From Epiperipatus broadwayi (taxonomy: Eukaryota > Onychophora > Udeonychophora > Euonychophora > Peripatidae), in NCBI GenBank assembly GCA_028023455.1, contig JAQFVV010012423.1, positions 2,123,273 through 2,187,272 on the forward strand: a stretch of 64,000 nt of DNA, read 5' to 3'. The notes beneath the pieces are model-generated. The model ran no database searches, was not told where the DNA came from, and saw only the letters and a program-made list of their open reading frames with translations. This document shows positions 1-12,879 of the stretch, in pieces. The translations under genes and the position numbers were made by a program. Every line of letters begins with the position of its first letter. Position 1 is the stretch's first letter.

Positions 1-895
1 TGACAATTAATGGTCATGTAACAAAAGAAAATTAATTGATCCATCTATCCTCAAACAACCCCTTACTTTTAAAAAATTAAAAGTCAGAACATAAAAGAAA
101 AATAATTAAAATTTATGTGTAATTAAAAATGTGTCTGTTTATACATTCCCATTTTTTAGGGACACGTGTGCTTTGGAGGCTATAAATTTGTTGATCTTAG
201 CTGTGTTCTTATAAACCATGTCTAGCCTGTTTTATTTTAAAGAAAAACTAAGCTATATAATGACACTGCTTTATTTAATAATATAATAGACTAATGCATC
301 TAATATTTCTTATAAATGTTCACTTTTTTATGTAACAGTAGCTGGGTTAAAATACGGTTAGAGACTTAAGCAAAGACCCTAATTACTGAGTGTTAATTGT
401 GGTTGGTATTATTAACTAAAATAACTCAAACAAAAGTATATATATATATATTATTCATTTGTACCTTGTTACAAGAGAGTGTAAAATGAATGCAGTAAAC
501 ATTAAAGTGCAACCTGTACAGATAATCATGGTACATATAGTGTGATATATATATATATATATTAAATACTAATAGATATTTAGGTGAAAGTGAAAGAGAG
601 CAGTTGTGCGCAGAGTCATATTTTATTGATTTTGTAGAATGTAGATATTTTGATTTATTACATTGTGTTATGATTTTAAAATAATACTTGTAGTGCATGT
701 TTCTTAACTAAAATAATGTAAAAGTTTATAATATTAAAGAGAGTTTAAAATTGACAAGCAGTGCCATGGGCAATATTTCTGTTAATGACATTTACCATTA
801 AAATTGTAAAAACTCTGTTGAATAATTAGAAACAATGGAAAGTTGCTGGCACTAAAAGCATTCCAAAAATAGGGGTCATCAGTGGATGGATTGAT
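1..895. other. A+T-rich non-coding DNA
   Basis: No supported gene. It holds short (TA)n runs near 437-452 and 546-562 and homopolymer A/T tracts. The open frame at 426-698 on the minus strand runs through the TA repeats and has no coding character. Confidence 0.6.
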
Positions 896-1257
896 CTAAA
901 GGAGGGAAGTTATGAAGATTACATGAAAAGAAAGAAAACTATTTTTTTTTTTAAAAAAAGCTAAAAAAAAAAAAGGTAATTCGGTAATTGACCAAGAAGG
1001 AAAACAGATCAATGAATCGTTAAAGAAAATAATTTTAAAAAATAAAATAATACTTTTATTCAATTTATAAATATCCATAGAAGTGTATCCCATAGAAATG
1101 TTGGGGTAAGCTAATTGTGTAGATATGTTGGACCGGCCCCATGTATAGCTGTATGAACCTGCCTGAATACGACTACATTCGTTATGGAAAGTTAAAGATC
1201 TAACTATACCAAATGGATTGTTTGAGTAACTACCAACAAATATAACAACTGTGACAT
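896..1257 (-). CDS. candidate exon of unrecognised gene (possibly terminal)
   Basis: On the minus strand an acceptor-like ...TTTTATGCAG ends at 1258 and an open frame runs from 1257 to a stop near 896. The first ~75 codons are compositionally protein-like: DVTVVIFVGSYSNNPFG, IVRSLTFHNECSR, then YSYTWGRSN and MGYTSMDIYKLNKS. The tail becomes low-complexity (Phe/Lys/Ile) and is probably not coding, so the true end may be an internal donor (GGTATA and GGTAGT occur) or a stop removed by an error. An AATAAA lies near 1050-1055 on this strand. The acceptor splits a codon after base 1, matching the donor phase of the candidate exon at 30244-30350. The IVRSLTFHNE stretch vaguely recalls the VRSLTF strand of jacalin/ZG16-type beta-prism domains, but that is too short to name a family. 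Confidence 0.4.
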
Positions 1258-3209
1258 CTGCATAAAACACCTACCTAACAACTAAAGAAGAAAGTAATAA
1301 CTGTGCAATGATAGGATTCTTCTTCACTATACTGATTTATTATTACTCAAAGGATAATCTCCACCTGTTAGCTTACAGAGAATCTGCTGTAAATCATAAA
1401 CATTCATCTTTCTAGGAAGTAATTATGACTTTATATCTATAATTAACAAACATTTATGTATTAGTGTAGTAAGAAACATGTGCTTTAGTGAAATGTTAAG
1501 AAGATTTTTTTGTTAAAGTTTTAATATATAAGTTCAGCTAACAAACAACTCTGATGTATATATCTGTGCTCTCTTTCATAAATCTATGTATGATAAAATA
1601 ATATTGATTTAATGAATGAATTAGTTGTTTGAAATAAAAATACTAATAAATGTTATAATTTAAATAAGTAAATACATATTTATTTGGATTGTAAGTTGTA
1701 TGATTCACATAGTATCCATATGAAAGTATAAATGATTTACCTTATTTATTACACAAATACCATTCTTCAGATAAATTTATCTCTCATGCCTTGAGGATGA
1801 GCTAGTCTGGATATTTCATGCTAGAGATCAGTAGAAACTTTTAGTTTGTGTTTTCGAAGATATAATTCTTACCATTAAATAAGATTGCCACTTGGGGATA
1901 GATTAGTTGTCAATCATAAATATATCTATCGAAGCAAAGGTCCATAATCTGATCATACCTGAAGGATTGGTAAAAGATCAGGGTATTGGATGTTAAACAT
2001 ACTTTTGCTTACTAATAAATATTGCTTATTAATATATATGATACACACACACACACACTAAGATATATAGCAAATTTTTTTTCCTGATTTATCAATATAT
2101 GTGTGAGAATGAGATTTTATACTTACAATATATGTATATATCATTTAATCCTAGGTTTTAACATAAAATATGAATAAAATGTAAATGCTCTTATTTTAAC
2201 AGAAAAAAATTATATACAGAGATATCATACAGTCCAAGTTAAAGTCTGTCCCTTTTCACTCACTAATCCATCACACTTTGGATTAGTTTTTCTGATCCTA
2301 AGGTGTTGAAATGATTTTCCTTTAAGTAGAGAAGACAAGCATGAATGATAACTATCGTGAATTCAAATTCAATTAATTTCGCTTTTGAATTCTGATATTT
2401 TTTTAAGTATATATATATTCAAATGTTTAAACACAATAGGTACTTAGTTGATGCAAAATTATCTATCACTGGGTTTGTTTTCCTTTTTCATTGGTAATCA
2501 TATAGAAAGATAATTTTTTTCATTGACAAAATTCAGCCATATCCAAGTAAATAATAAATGCTGACTTTTTCTTACTAGATTAAGAAAGTGAAATTTAGAT
2601 TGCTTACATTAAATTAAGTTAATTGATCTTGTGAAATTCATTGATCTGAAATATGATATCCATATTCATATTATTGGGTTCACATTCATTACAAATAAAT
2701 AGATAGAATTCCAGATTTTGACAATGAAATTTTTCTTTATATAGCCAACTTGCACATTTTGATGGTTTTGTTTTGTTGTTTTACATTTTGCCATATCCTC
2801 AGAAATTTTATCAATGAACCAGACCCAGTTGAATGGGGAGATAGTTGGGCTTATCCTCCCATGATTTTAGAAATTAGTCACTTAAAAATTTTAAAATTGA
2901 ACAAGTTTTTTAAAAAGTGAATATAAACATGTCCATTTTAGGCAATGATGAAATTACAAGAATTCATGTTGCAGCATTTTGGTTTTATTTATAAGATATT
3001 CATGATGATGCCAATGTTGTTGGGGTGACTGTTGAAAATTGATCAAATCTCGCTCGATGATGTAAAAAATTGTTCAAGAAAATTTACCTCCAATTAATAA
3101 GTGAAATGAAACTTTTGAAATAATTGAATACAGTGAAAATAAAAACCTGTTTTACAAGTTCAATATTATTTTTGATTTTTGATCAAAATAAAAAATTCAT
3201 ATTGCAGTT
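1258..3209. other. A+T-rich non-coding DNA with small repeats
   Basis: No gene seen. Contains an (AC)n run at 2042-2059 and a perfect 9-bp stem hairpin (ACTAATCCA / TGGATTAGT) at 2262-2287. If the flanking candidate exons are real this would be intron or intergenic DNA. Confidence 0.5.
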
Positions 3210-3931
3210 TTAACTCTTTCATAGAAATTTCTGTTCCAGAATGGTCCCGGCTTCCAGTCACTCAAAATCAGCCAATTTTTGAGTTATGGTGAAGATTTTA
3301 TAGTCTTTTTGAAGCTTAGAAAAAGTTCTGTAAGATGCTGCCTCTCGAATTATTTTACAAGTAAAAAATTAATACTATTCAAATTTTAGTTTAACAATGA
3401 AAGAGGGCAATCTGTTTTTGGCACTAATTGGCTGTTAATTGTAGAAGACAAAGAAAAGTGCTTGTCAATAATTTTTAACACTACAATTTCTTTTGTTTCA
3501 TTTTGAAAGTGATGAATGAATGATTAGACCATTTTAAAGTATTTTTTGACATATTAATTATTTTGATAAAATATGCTAAAAATAAAATTATTTTAAAAAA
3601 ATAGCTAAGATTTTAGTAAAAATTATTTACTTTTCTGCAACATAAAATTGAGAAAGAAATCACTGATGGAAACATTCATTTTAGATTTATTTCAGATTTG
3701 TTGCTATCAAATATTTTTTTAATTATAAATAAAAATTTATTTTTGAAAAAACTTTCATTTACTTTCATAACCTGAGAAATTATTAATATACTTTTTACAA
3801 ATGAAACTAAAGTGAATATAATATTAAAAGATGAATATATTTTTATGGCTGAGTTTGTGAATTGACCAATTAAAAGTTTAGAGTTTTTATCTCACTTGGC
3901 CAATAGAATTATTTTTCAGTGAAAGAGTTAA
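3210..3931 (+). mobile_element. piggyBac-like non-autonomous TTAA element, copy 1
   Basis: A 722-bp unit bounded by TTAA at both ends, with terminal inverted repeats TTAACTCTTTCA (left) and its complement (right). It is homologous along its length to 17484-18222 and 62656-63625: shared blocks include the AAGTTCTGTAAGATG segment near 3324, the ATTGGCTGT block near 3428 and the CCAATTAAAAGTTT block near 3867. TTAA target duplication and CCYTTT-type termini are the hallmark of piggyBac superfamily elements. No transposase coding is visible, so this is a MITE-like, non-autonomous copy. Confidence 0.7.
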
Positions 3932-5439
3932 TATATTTTAATGAATATAAGTAATTTTATATGTTTTTTTATAATATTTTTCTATAACTAATTTATGAAC
4001 AAACATATATGTAACATAAAACATTTAATTTTATCATAGGTGTTGCTATGGTGATTGTTATAACAGAAATTGAAATGTATAATACTTAACAATAATATTG
4101 ATTTTATTCAAGTGATCTTTTATGATTCACTTAACTATTTCCAAAATCTATTTATTTATTTACTGGTTGATATTTATTTTTTCTGAAATTGACAACAGCA
4201 GATTTATGATTTAATGCTAAAATTAATAGTAAACAATATTTTAAAACATTAGGTTGCCATGATTATGTAGTTAACATTAACACTTCTACACCAGATCAAG
4301 TGAAATAAAAGTTAAACAAGACCAACAAACTTCTTTATTTTTTAAATACTGTGACATACAGCTCTAAATTGGGTACTTACTATATGTACTTTCAAGTTTT
4401 TTTCCTTTAATCAGTGCTTTTTTCACCTTAGCTCATTTCTATCATAACTACCCACTAAGTTAGAAATATGTATATATGAAAGATGCAGGCTCTAATAACA
4501 TTTATTCATAGAGGGTGTAGCTAAAAATTTCTTAATGTTCGATGTGATTTGCTGTTGTTGTTGTTGTGTGTGTATATATATATATACAATATGGGTGTAT
4601 GTGTATATCGGTGTGTGAACTATAGTTATTTTTGAATAATATTCAATGTTTATATTTATTTCGTTTAATTATATATCATGTACAAATAACGATTCCTGTA
4701 TAATTACTTTTGAATACGATTTTTTTTTTCAATTCATTACATATATATTATGCGAAATAAAGTTTTAAATATCTATTATAAAATTATTTGCTGGCTTATG
4801 TCAATAGCAATTTATCCATATCTTGATCTTTCTTTTTAACTTGAGTGAAGAACAAGTAATGTTGCATGACTAGAATTAGTAAGATCAAACTTGGACCAAA
4901 TACTGCCTACGCTTAATGAGATTTTCAGGAACTTATTCTTAAGTCCTCAGAAGAGATTAAGTAAGCAAGAAGAATCAATAGAAAAATAATAGACTTTAGC
5001 TTTAAAGTAATACCAATGAATTTTCAAATTTTGTATATTTCTAAATAATATATATATATACAAAAGCAAAATAAATAGTAATAAATTGAATTATAAAAGA
5101 CGATAAACATCGAGGAATAAAAGAATATTTGGATCTTTAAACGAATTCAAGTTTGTAGGTTAAATCTGAAATTTCAATCGTAAAACAAATAGCTAACTAT
5201 ATTATTAAAATAGTTTAAAATTATCTAGTGAGTTTGAAGAGTAACTTAAAATGTTCAAATTAATATTAAAGTAAGATAGTTAATGTTATAAAAGTAAAAT
5301 TAATGTTTTATAAATATTAAAAATAATATTTGAGTTAGAGCACTCTAATAACTTCTAAAAATCTTACTGTGAAACAAATAACTATCACCTCTATTATGCA
5401 TATCACTAAGATTACTATTTTTATTAGGTGCATTGAAGT
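3932..5439. other. A+T-rich non-coding DNA
   Basis: No gene seen. Apart from the repeat at 4487-4550, it has a TTG/GT/TA simple-repeat tract at 4551-4590 and short TA runs near 5049-5061. Confidence 0.5.
4487..4550 (+). repeat. copy of the GCTCTAA...AGCTAAAAATTTCTTAATG repeat
   Basis: Matches the right arm of the inverted repeat at 54525-54664 in the same orientation: a GGCTCTAA block, ACATTTATTCATAGA, then GTAGCTAAAAATTTCTTAA and a GATGTGATTTG end. Here only a single arm is present, so it is probably a solo or truncated copy of the same dispersed family. Confidence 0.6.
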
Positions 5440-6060
5440 TTTAACTTCAGCTTCTGGACACATGAAATAGAATTTCTTTTAGAATGCCGTATCTGCTTTT
5501 TCAGATAATTCAGACTCATGCATCATTGTTGTGATGAAGTCCAACTGCTTTATTGCTAATCATGATGTGAATGTTTTGATACAGACTTCGAAACTTAAGG
5601 TCTATGAATAAACAGCCAGTTCTGTTACTTCTGATGCTTAAAATCATTATGAACGTTTGAGCATTAGACTGTTCTAATAGCCAATTTTACTGCTTGTCAA
5701 AACTTTTATTTCTACAATCTTCTCCAGGATTATAATCTTTTCTAATTAATTATATCAATCCATTGTATGATAAAATACAATTCCAGTCTAAAATCCAGGT
5801 CCAATTTGATCAATTATCAGCTTGTTTGTCTCCATTACTGTTCTGCCAATCTCAAAAGTGTTTACTAGCAATGCAATTCAAAATATAATAACTTTCTTAT
5901 TATTCACAATCAATGTCAAAATTTCATATCCATAAAGTGTCACAGGAAATAAAATTTTATTTTCATTTTTAAGAACATATTATTAAATTTACAAATCTTT
6001 TTAAGGTTTTGTCCTTTGCAATTATTCAGTACTTTAGTCTGCAAAGAATTCTTTGACTAT
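5440..6060 (-). pseudogene. LINE reverse-transcriptase C-terminal remnant
   Basis: Minus-strand translation around 5917-5961 gives FPVTLYGYEILTLI, which resembles the conserved LYGCETWTL stretch after the RT fingers/palm of RTE/BovB-like and related LINEs. Flanking residues can be followed only in broken frames, with stops and frameshifts. No complete domain, endonuclease or poly-A end can be defined. It may be related to the remnants at 8950-9115 and 12880-13800, which are also on the minus strand. Read as an old 5'-truncated insertion. Confidence 0.45.
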
Positions 6061-8119
6061 AGATTCTTTTTTATTAACAAATAATTCAAATAGACATATA
6101 TTTTTATGCACTTTTATTTCTTTATTATCAGTTTTGAATTCAGCTGTTCATCATGTCATCATAATATCTGATTTATTTCGATTTAGTCATGATTTTTTGT
6201 GCAAAGTAAAACAAGAAGAATGGATTTCATTTTTAAATGAATGGATCAATTTTGAACTATAACTGTTTAGGTTATTGTTAAGAATGAGTCTTCTTGCTTA
6301 CTTTCACATATAAAGTAAGCAAGAAAAAAAAACTTTGATAATGATCATATAATATAGTTGAAATGTTGGAAAAATAGTGGAATGCAAAAGGGTTCATAAA
6401 ATAAAACAAGATTTGTAAAAAAAAAAAGAGTATTAAATGAATTTTTTAAAATGTATTAAAAAGTAATGGGCCATATTTGGAAATATGCTAAAATATTTAT
6501 TATTGAATTTTCTAAATGATATTTGACATTAACTTTAAATTTGGTTGACTTGAAGCGTCTATTTCAGAAAATCATTAATATGTGAGCCCATGCTTTTGAT
6601 TTTAAATATAGAAAGTTATTTCCTAAATTAAATAAAGTTTTGTTTAAAAGATTATATTATTAAATTTGCACCATATGTGGATAAGATTAATATTATAATT
6701 GAAAACCTCAAACTTTTGCATCCTATAATATAGATACATACTAAAGAATTTTTAGAAAATGCCAAATTTAGTATACTATCATGAAGCATCTTTATAAAAA
6801 CATATCAAATTTATTCACATTTCCTAACATATTCATCTTCTTTTTTGACTTGTCTTTTAATGCATCAAATATTAAATAAAACAAAAAAAACTGAATATTG
6901 TAATATTTAAAAAAATTTAAGGAAATTTTGATTATACTATGACAAAATACTATGCATAAAAAATAAAGTCCAGATAATTAATACTTTATTAATTGGTATG
7001 TTAATTATTATGATCACTGAATAATATTATTACTATTACCATTATTGTTAGAGATCATAAAATGTAATTTGACTTATAATTATTTTACAATTATCAATGC
7101 ATTAAAAAGACTTGCATCCTTCTAGTTTTCATATTTCTTAATGACACAATTACTTAATTTGATCATTTGAGCTTTAAAAAATGGTTATCATCTCATCTGG
7201 AAAAATATTCACTTATTTATTTTCTATGATATCCATAATGTTCTCAGATGTTTTTCAGTGGTTAATTTTCACATGCATAAAAAATGTTTTAAGAAAATAA
7301 CATAACTGAATAAGTCTCATATGTATTTTTAAAGATTTGTTGTAGAATCTTCATTTCAACTCAGCTTAGTGACAATTTGTAACAAATGTCTTGGTTTCCA
7401 TACTTTTTGTTGGTGCTTAATATTTAAAAAGGCACAACTTTCACAACTACATCATCAGTATTAAATTATAATGTATCTCTATTATAAAGATTTGTTATAT
7501 ATATATGTTTAAAAATTATATTGTTATTTTCAGTGAAAACTCTATTAATGGAGTAATATTAATAATTACTATTTTAAATCTCTAAATTCTAAGCTAAAGT
7601 AAAAAAAAAATTGATACAAAATTTTACCTTATAAATATTCTTTCTATAAATAACTTTTATAAAAATTACATCTAATAAACTTTCTATTTAAATAATTCAA
7701 ATAACTATGCGTTTGTGTAACATTTAGTAGTATTCCCACAAAATGTTAATGCTAAACTCAAGGATTGAAATTATAAACATAATAGAAACATATTTTGCTT
7801 GTTTTTTTTTTTTTATTGCAAACATATTATTACTATTACAATTGATATTTCAGCCAAACCTAATTGGCCATTTTTGGTATTAACTATAAAAAAAATTACA
7901 AAAAGTATGAAAATATAAATAAAAATGAAATTGATAAACAATAATTGTATAAATAATACTAAAACATTATTTTTAGCTCTTAACAAATTTCACTCTTGCA
8001 GTTAATCTATAATTTATTTATATAACATATCTATATAAACATTAAATTTTCTAAGAAATTTAAATTTTTTTATCTTATTGAACTACAATTATAGTGTATA
8101 GACTTAACCTAGATTAATT
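6061..8119. other. A+T-rich non-coding DNA
   Basis: No gene, tRNA or clear repeat family found. The short open frame 6053-6262 on the plus strand has no recognisable features. A T tract lies at 7802-7814. Confidence 0.5.
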
Positions 8120-8285
8120 AAAGGGGATTTGAATCCAGTTTTCAAACTCCCCTTATTTATCCATTATATCCAATATAACCAATACACATGACTGTATACA
8201 TGTAAAAAAGATAAATGATCTCCAATATACATATTTTGTGCTGAACTAGCACTCATCAGTTGGTCTGAATCAAAGATCTGTCAAT
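8120..8285 (-). repeat. hammerhead-bearing repeat family 2, copy A
   Basis: About 165 bp, homologous in inverted orientation to 57690-57853. On the minus strand it reads: hammerhead-like motif, a spacer rich in TA, a TATTGG...GGATAA segment, then GGGGAGTTTGAAAACTGG and ATTCAAATCCCC. The last block forms a GGGGA/TCCCC pairing and faintly resembles a tRNA T-arm or SINE end. Two dispersed copies 50 kb apart in opposite orientations imply transposition rather than local duplication. Confidence 0.65.
8215..8280 (-). ncRNA. type I hammerhead-ribozyme-like motif (degenerate core)
   Basis: On the minus strand: CUGAUGA (8259-8253), a perfect 5-bp stem II GTGCT/AGCAC with a 5-nt loop, then AAAA where GAAA is required, a short self-complementary stem III TATGTATA, and stem I CCAA/TTGG extended by GATCT/AGATC across an internal loop. 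Architecture is intact but G12 has become A, so this copy is predicted inactive. Its counterpart at 57690-57760 has an intact GAAA but a weaker stem II. Confidence 0.6.
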
Positions 8286-8949
8286 AAATTAACTTTTTAA
8301 ATAATATAATTTTCAAATAGTATATAACTTCTACTATACAATAAATATCAATAATTAATAGTAATAATTATGAAATGAATTAAAATTCAAAAATTTATCT
8401 ATTACTTAAATAATCAAATCATTATAGAACAAAATGTTATCAATTTTTAGTAAAAAAATTAAGCATAAAATGTTTGAATTTTAATTGTAACAAATATTAA
8501 ATTTAACAACTTTTTTTAGATTTAATCAATCAGTATAATATTTCCTTATGCAATGTATTATGAAACTAAATTTGAAATTTAAATGATTTAGCTTATTGAA
8601 AGATTTTTATTAAAATAAATTAAAATAAGTTCTTTTTGAACAATGATAAAAATTCAGCATTTTATAAATAAAATATTAATATGAAATGTAAAAAATGTAA
8701 TATAAAAATGATTGAGTTTGTTAGTAATTGACTTTGCTACTAATTACAAATAAATAATTATAAGGGAAACTTTTTATATTAAAAAAATAAAATCAAATCT
8801 GAATAATTATAAAAAAGTATAGTTTATTTAAATAAATATTTTTTAATACATCAAATTTAAACATTTTAATTTTAGAAATTTTTTTTTAATTTTATAAGAA
8901 AAATAATTTAAAATCTAACAAAAAAATTAAATATATCATTTTTAATCAT

Positions 8950-9115
8950 TATCAATCCATTGCAAGATAAAGATATCACCAAGCTTAATACATCTTCTCT
9001 GACCACTGGCTCTCATCCTCAACACATTTCATCCATCCATCTCACATGTGGTCTATTTCTAGATTTTTTGCAATCTCTTGGAATCTAGTTTAAAAACTTC
9101 TAAACAAGCATAGAC
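8950..9115 (-). pseudogene. LINE ORF2 C-terminal tail remnant
   Basis: Minus-strand translation near 9040-9075 gives SRNRPHVRWMDEMC followed, after two stops, by EPVVREDVLSLV. This matches the usual LINE C-terminal pattern of a basic RP(R/H)xRWxD motif followed by an R..W segment (established for RTE/CR1-like and related LINEs). A second, more decayed version (ARKRPH) lies in the remnant at 12880-13800. Only about 50 residues are traceable and the frame is broken. Confidence 0.45.
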
Positions 9116-9119
9116 AATT

Positions 9120-9989
9120 ATTTTATTTTATGAAATTTTATTTTAGCCTATTTAAAAAAGTGAAACCATATGAGGAATTGTATTTTCACTGAATGAAATT
9201 GGAGTGAAAAGAAAATCATATGTACACATTGGTTTGGTATCATTATTTCTCTAAGTAGTTATGATTTTAATTGTGGTTAGTTATATTAACAAACCATATG
9301 ATTACTATTTAGAAGATAATGACATATGAGCCTCAAAATAAGAGACAAATAAACTTATTTTTTACTCACTTAATATAAAAATTGATCCAGAAATCATTAA
9401 ATTTTGCTACTTTTACCAAAGTGATTAATCAGTTTGGCTATCTTTCAGTTAAGAATAATTTGTTTTGTATATTAATAAAATTTAACTCATATGTGATAAT
9501 TTTGTTTTTGTACAAATTTGTTTATTAGATATAAGCATTTGAATATGAGAGTTAAAAAAAGCTGGAAAACTGTTGACTGGGAGATGGAATTTTTTAATAC
9601 ATTTAATATAATCTTCTAAGCATGCTTTCAATCTCTTGTAAGTGATATCATAATCATAGCAATGCATCTGCAAAGTCTTGAGAAGGAGGTGTGATATAAA
9701 TCCTATCTAACTTGTATGTAAATTATATGTAAATGATATGGTCTATTGTTTTTAAATTTTTTCATAATATTTATGGATATAATATACATTACTTTAGATG
9801 AGTGTATATGTATGTTACATGAAATTATTAAATATATTTTACAAAAATAACATGTTTATTTAGTATGACAAAAATGTTAATTAGTAGTTTTCAATATTTG
9901 TTTTTATTTATATCTACTTATTCCTATTTTTATTTACTTATGTTTTATACAATAAGGTTTCATTAATTATTAATATCTCATGTAAATTG
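9120..9989. other. A+T-rich non-coding DNA
   Basis: No supported gene; the small minus-strand open frame 9482-9673 has no recognisable motif. Confidence 0.45.
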
Positions 9990-11491
9990 CTAAGTACTGT
10001 ACCGGTCGAAACCCACCACCACCGCACGTCAAATCGGATTCAAACTCAGCTGAACCAAAACTGAATTCAAACCCAACTCAACAGCTCAGATAGCAGAAAT
10101 CGACGGCACAGTGCCATGCGCCAAGAACTAGCTCAATGGTTGGTGAGGACTAGACCCTTTTACTGACACGAATATCAATTAACTTTGACTACTTTTAAAT
10201 CGAATCATATGTATGTTCGGGTTGCCAACACAGACAGCAAGTATTAACATTTAAATAATTATAAAAGAATGATGAACTGAGAAACCAAGTATGTTAGAAA
10301 ATATTTAATAAAAATAATTTGTTTCGTTTCCATAAAACATAGAATGCATTAATTACCTCTAGCCTTTAAGAGAATTTACAAATATAATAAGAGTGGCGGT
10401 CCTTATCATATGCCAACAATTATTACACAACATAGAATTCTATGTCTATGCCCCCAATGAGAAATATAAAGGCGGATAAAGGTATTCATTAAGAACGGAA
10501 ATGATTGTTCTAATTTTATTACGGTGGAATGTGAGATTTATTTTCACATTCGGAAATCTATTCATGAAGAGCAAAACATATTTTAGGGCATAACATTAAA
10601 ATTGATTTGAAACTTATTGAATTAATAATATATTTGAGGATTTGTTCGACTTTAATTTAAATCACTTCATCACGAATTACGAGCATGGAGCGGGTTTTAC
10701 CGGAACAGAGATGCAACGGTACTGGCGGCTTACGAGGCAGAGAGTAAAATTGAAATATGATCGCTAGTCGATGATTGAAGTCCTATGGCGGCTTGCATCT
10801 AACAAGTCTTACGCCCTTTGACTAATGAATATGAAAGGAGGTACTTTCTTCCTTGAGAAATTTAAATAAGAGAATATGATCACCGACCAGCCTAAAGGAG
10901 CGGAAGATTGCCCTGCATCAGCAATGTTCGATGATGATGACTTGATGGTCATCGTTGAAAAATAAAACCCAGTAGAATGCTCTATGTGATGACTTGACCA
11001 ATTAATTAAAGTCAAGCGGGCTTTTAAGAAAACTTATTTGAAAGTATTTGGAAACTATATTAACTATGCCCTAACAACGTGCTCTTCCTGAAGCTAAAGA
11101 AAATAACAAAGTGGAATTAAAATATAGTTAACCCTTCATCGACCAGTTTTGCAATAAAAATATTCAAAGATTATATTTAAATAAATATATATTAGTGGAA
11201 CAAAAATCAATATTTTAACCTTATGTGAGTATAAAAAAAACACTTGCAACTTAAGAGCTGGGGACATAGGTGAAAAACGGAGCTAATAATTTATTATTAG
11301 CCAATTATAAAAATAGTAAACATGTAATATTTCTTTCGACTCGATGATTGATAGAACTTATAAATTTAGTTCTAATGGGTGAGAATTACTATTTAAAATT
11401 AATATATTATTTGCGTGAGGCAAATAGATCAAAGGAGCTCATCGAGTCGAGAGATTATTGGCATATAATTTTAAATACAACATTAAAGCAC

Positions 11492-11539
<48 letters not shown>

Positions 11540-12060
11540 TGAACCGCCAGGTAAGAAAAGAAAAGTTTAAAGACTAGAGATTGAAAGAATTATGCTATAG
11601 ATTTACAGTAGCATTTTATAAATATTTTACATTGAAGAATAAAGAGCTCTTAAATAGGAGGAGAGCAGAATAAAGTTCGAACTGGCCAGAAAGTTTAACG
11701 TTCATTTAGAAATATATTACCCTTCCGTGCTGAGTCCTTAATTTACACCTCCAGGTTGTCAAAACGCAGGCACCACTGATTGATTACTGGAACAGCATTT
11801 TAATAGCTTTTCATAATTTTAGCAGCATGATCGGTCCGGAAAAGATTCAGCAGCCCCATTGAAGATTTCTCAGGACTTTAGGAACCGTAGCCAGATTCCT
11901 GATGTTTTAGCCCTCTATCATGATGAAATACAATTTATACGCACAGAGTTCACTGCACTACTCGACAACAAAAGCTAGCTTTTTTTTTCTGACTTTTCAG
12001 GGCTATATATACTGTTCCCTGATGCCTCCGGCTAGCGCTCATTTTATTATCAATGTGTTT
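9990..12060. other. less A+T-rich island of unknown origin
   Basis: Composition changes visibly at about 9997 (ACCGGTCGAAACCC) and GC-rich patches recur at 10010-10150, 10680-10800, 11740-11900 and 12005-12045. Repeated short phrases such as TGGCGGCTTACGAG (10722) and TGGCGGCTTGCATC (10785) occur. A tRNA-like phrase ACTAGCTCAATGGTTGG lies at 10128-10144, and TTAACCCTTCATCGACC at 11129-11145 resembles a piggyBac-type end, but no partner end was found. No long frame: the plus-strand stretch near 10876-10965 (DQPKGAEDCPASAMFDDDD) is short. Most likely an inserted element or decayed gene that I cannot classify. Confidence 0.4.
11496..11534. repeat. (TA)n microsatellite
   Basis: Uninterrupted TA dinucleotide run inside the compositional island. 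Confidence 0.95.
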
Positions 12061-12499
12061 TTTTTATAATTAGTTGTTTTCAAATACATTCCCTCAATAA
12101 GGCTTTCAAACTAATTAGCTTGAGTTCCTTCTCTAATTGAAAATGAATTCTTAAAATCTGAAAATGATTTAATTAGAAAAATGAATCCTTATCTTTTTCC
12201 AATTCATAAAGCTTTACTATTGTTTTTAAGAATTTTAAAGCTTATCGAAGGAATGTAGCTTTTAATCACCGAAACTTTACAAATTATTTAAAGGTGAAAA
12301 AAACAAGTATTCCCGATGCAATGAAACTTTCGAACAATTATATATATTTAATATTTACAAATATATATATACGCACAATCCACGCAATTTAATATATATA
12401 AATTCATGAATATTTTATCATGAATTTATTTAGAGAATTGATCAATTTTAAACTAAACTAATTAATTTTGCTACGCATTTGAAATAAGTTATTCATTAT

Positions 12500-12680
12500 G
12501 GAAATTAGCGTGGATTGAACGTATAAAGCCCCATTGCATCGGAAATTTAAGGTTAGTATTAGGGTAAATAACATGAAGCTAGGATCGAACTCAGATCCGA
12601 CTGCTTCAGTACATATAGGGAAAGACTTTTGCAACAACTCTTTTATAGAGGAATAATGAAGAGACCACATTGCTTACCAT
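12500..12680 (-). mobile_element. possible tRNA-derived SINE fragment
   Basis: Minus-strand sequence contains GAGTTCGATCC (about 12583-12597), a near-perfect RNA polymerase III B box (GGTTCGANTCC). A convincing A box was not found upstream, so this could be a truncated SINE or chance. The open frame over the same interval is not supported as coding. Confidence 0.35.
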
Positions 12681-12879
12681 GGTTTTTCAACAAGCAAGGA
12701 GTTAAATTTTATTATTTTTTCATTGTTTCATTTAAAAATAGCTAAATGTTTTTTTATTGCCCAATATTATTAGATGATCAAATAGTTTCAGTATATGAAA
12801 GAAAAATGTTAAACCTATTAGGAATGTGAACTAATTTCCAATTTTACCTGGTTATATTTGTAATATCAACATCATCATT

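Noticed and set aside
426-698. 90-codon minus-strand ORF
   Set aside because: Tyr/Ile/His-rich translation of TA repeats.
7440-7465. CUGAUGA...GAAA on the minus strand near 7453
   Set aside because: Box spacing is right, but stem II and stem I have no complementarity.
11348-11542. 64-codon plus-strand ORF
   Set aside because: Ends in a TA microsatellite (YIYIYI) and has no family features.
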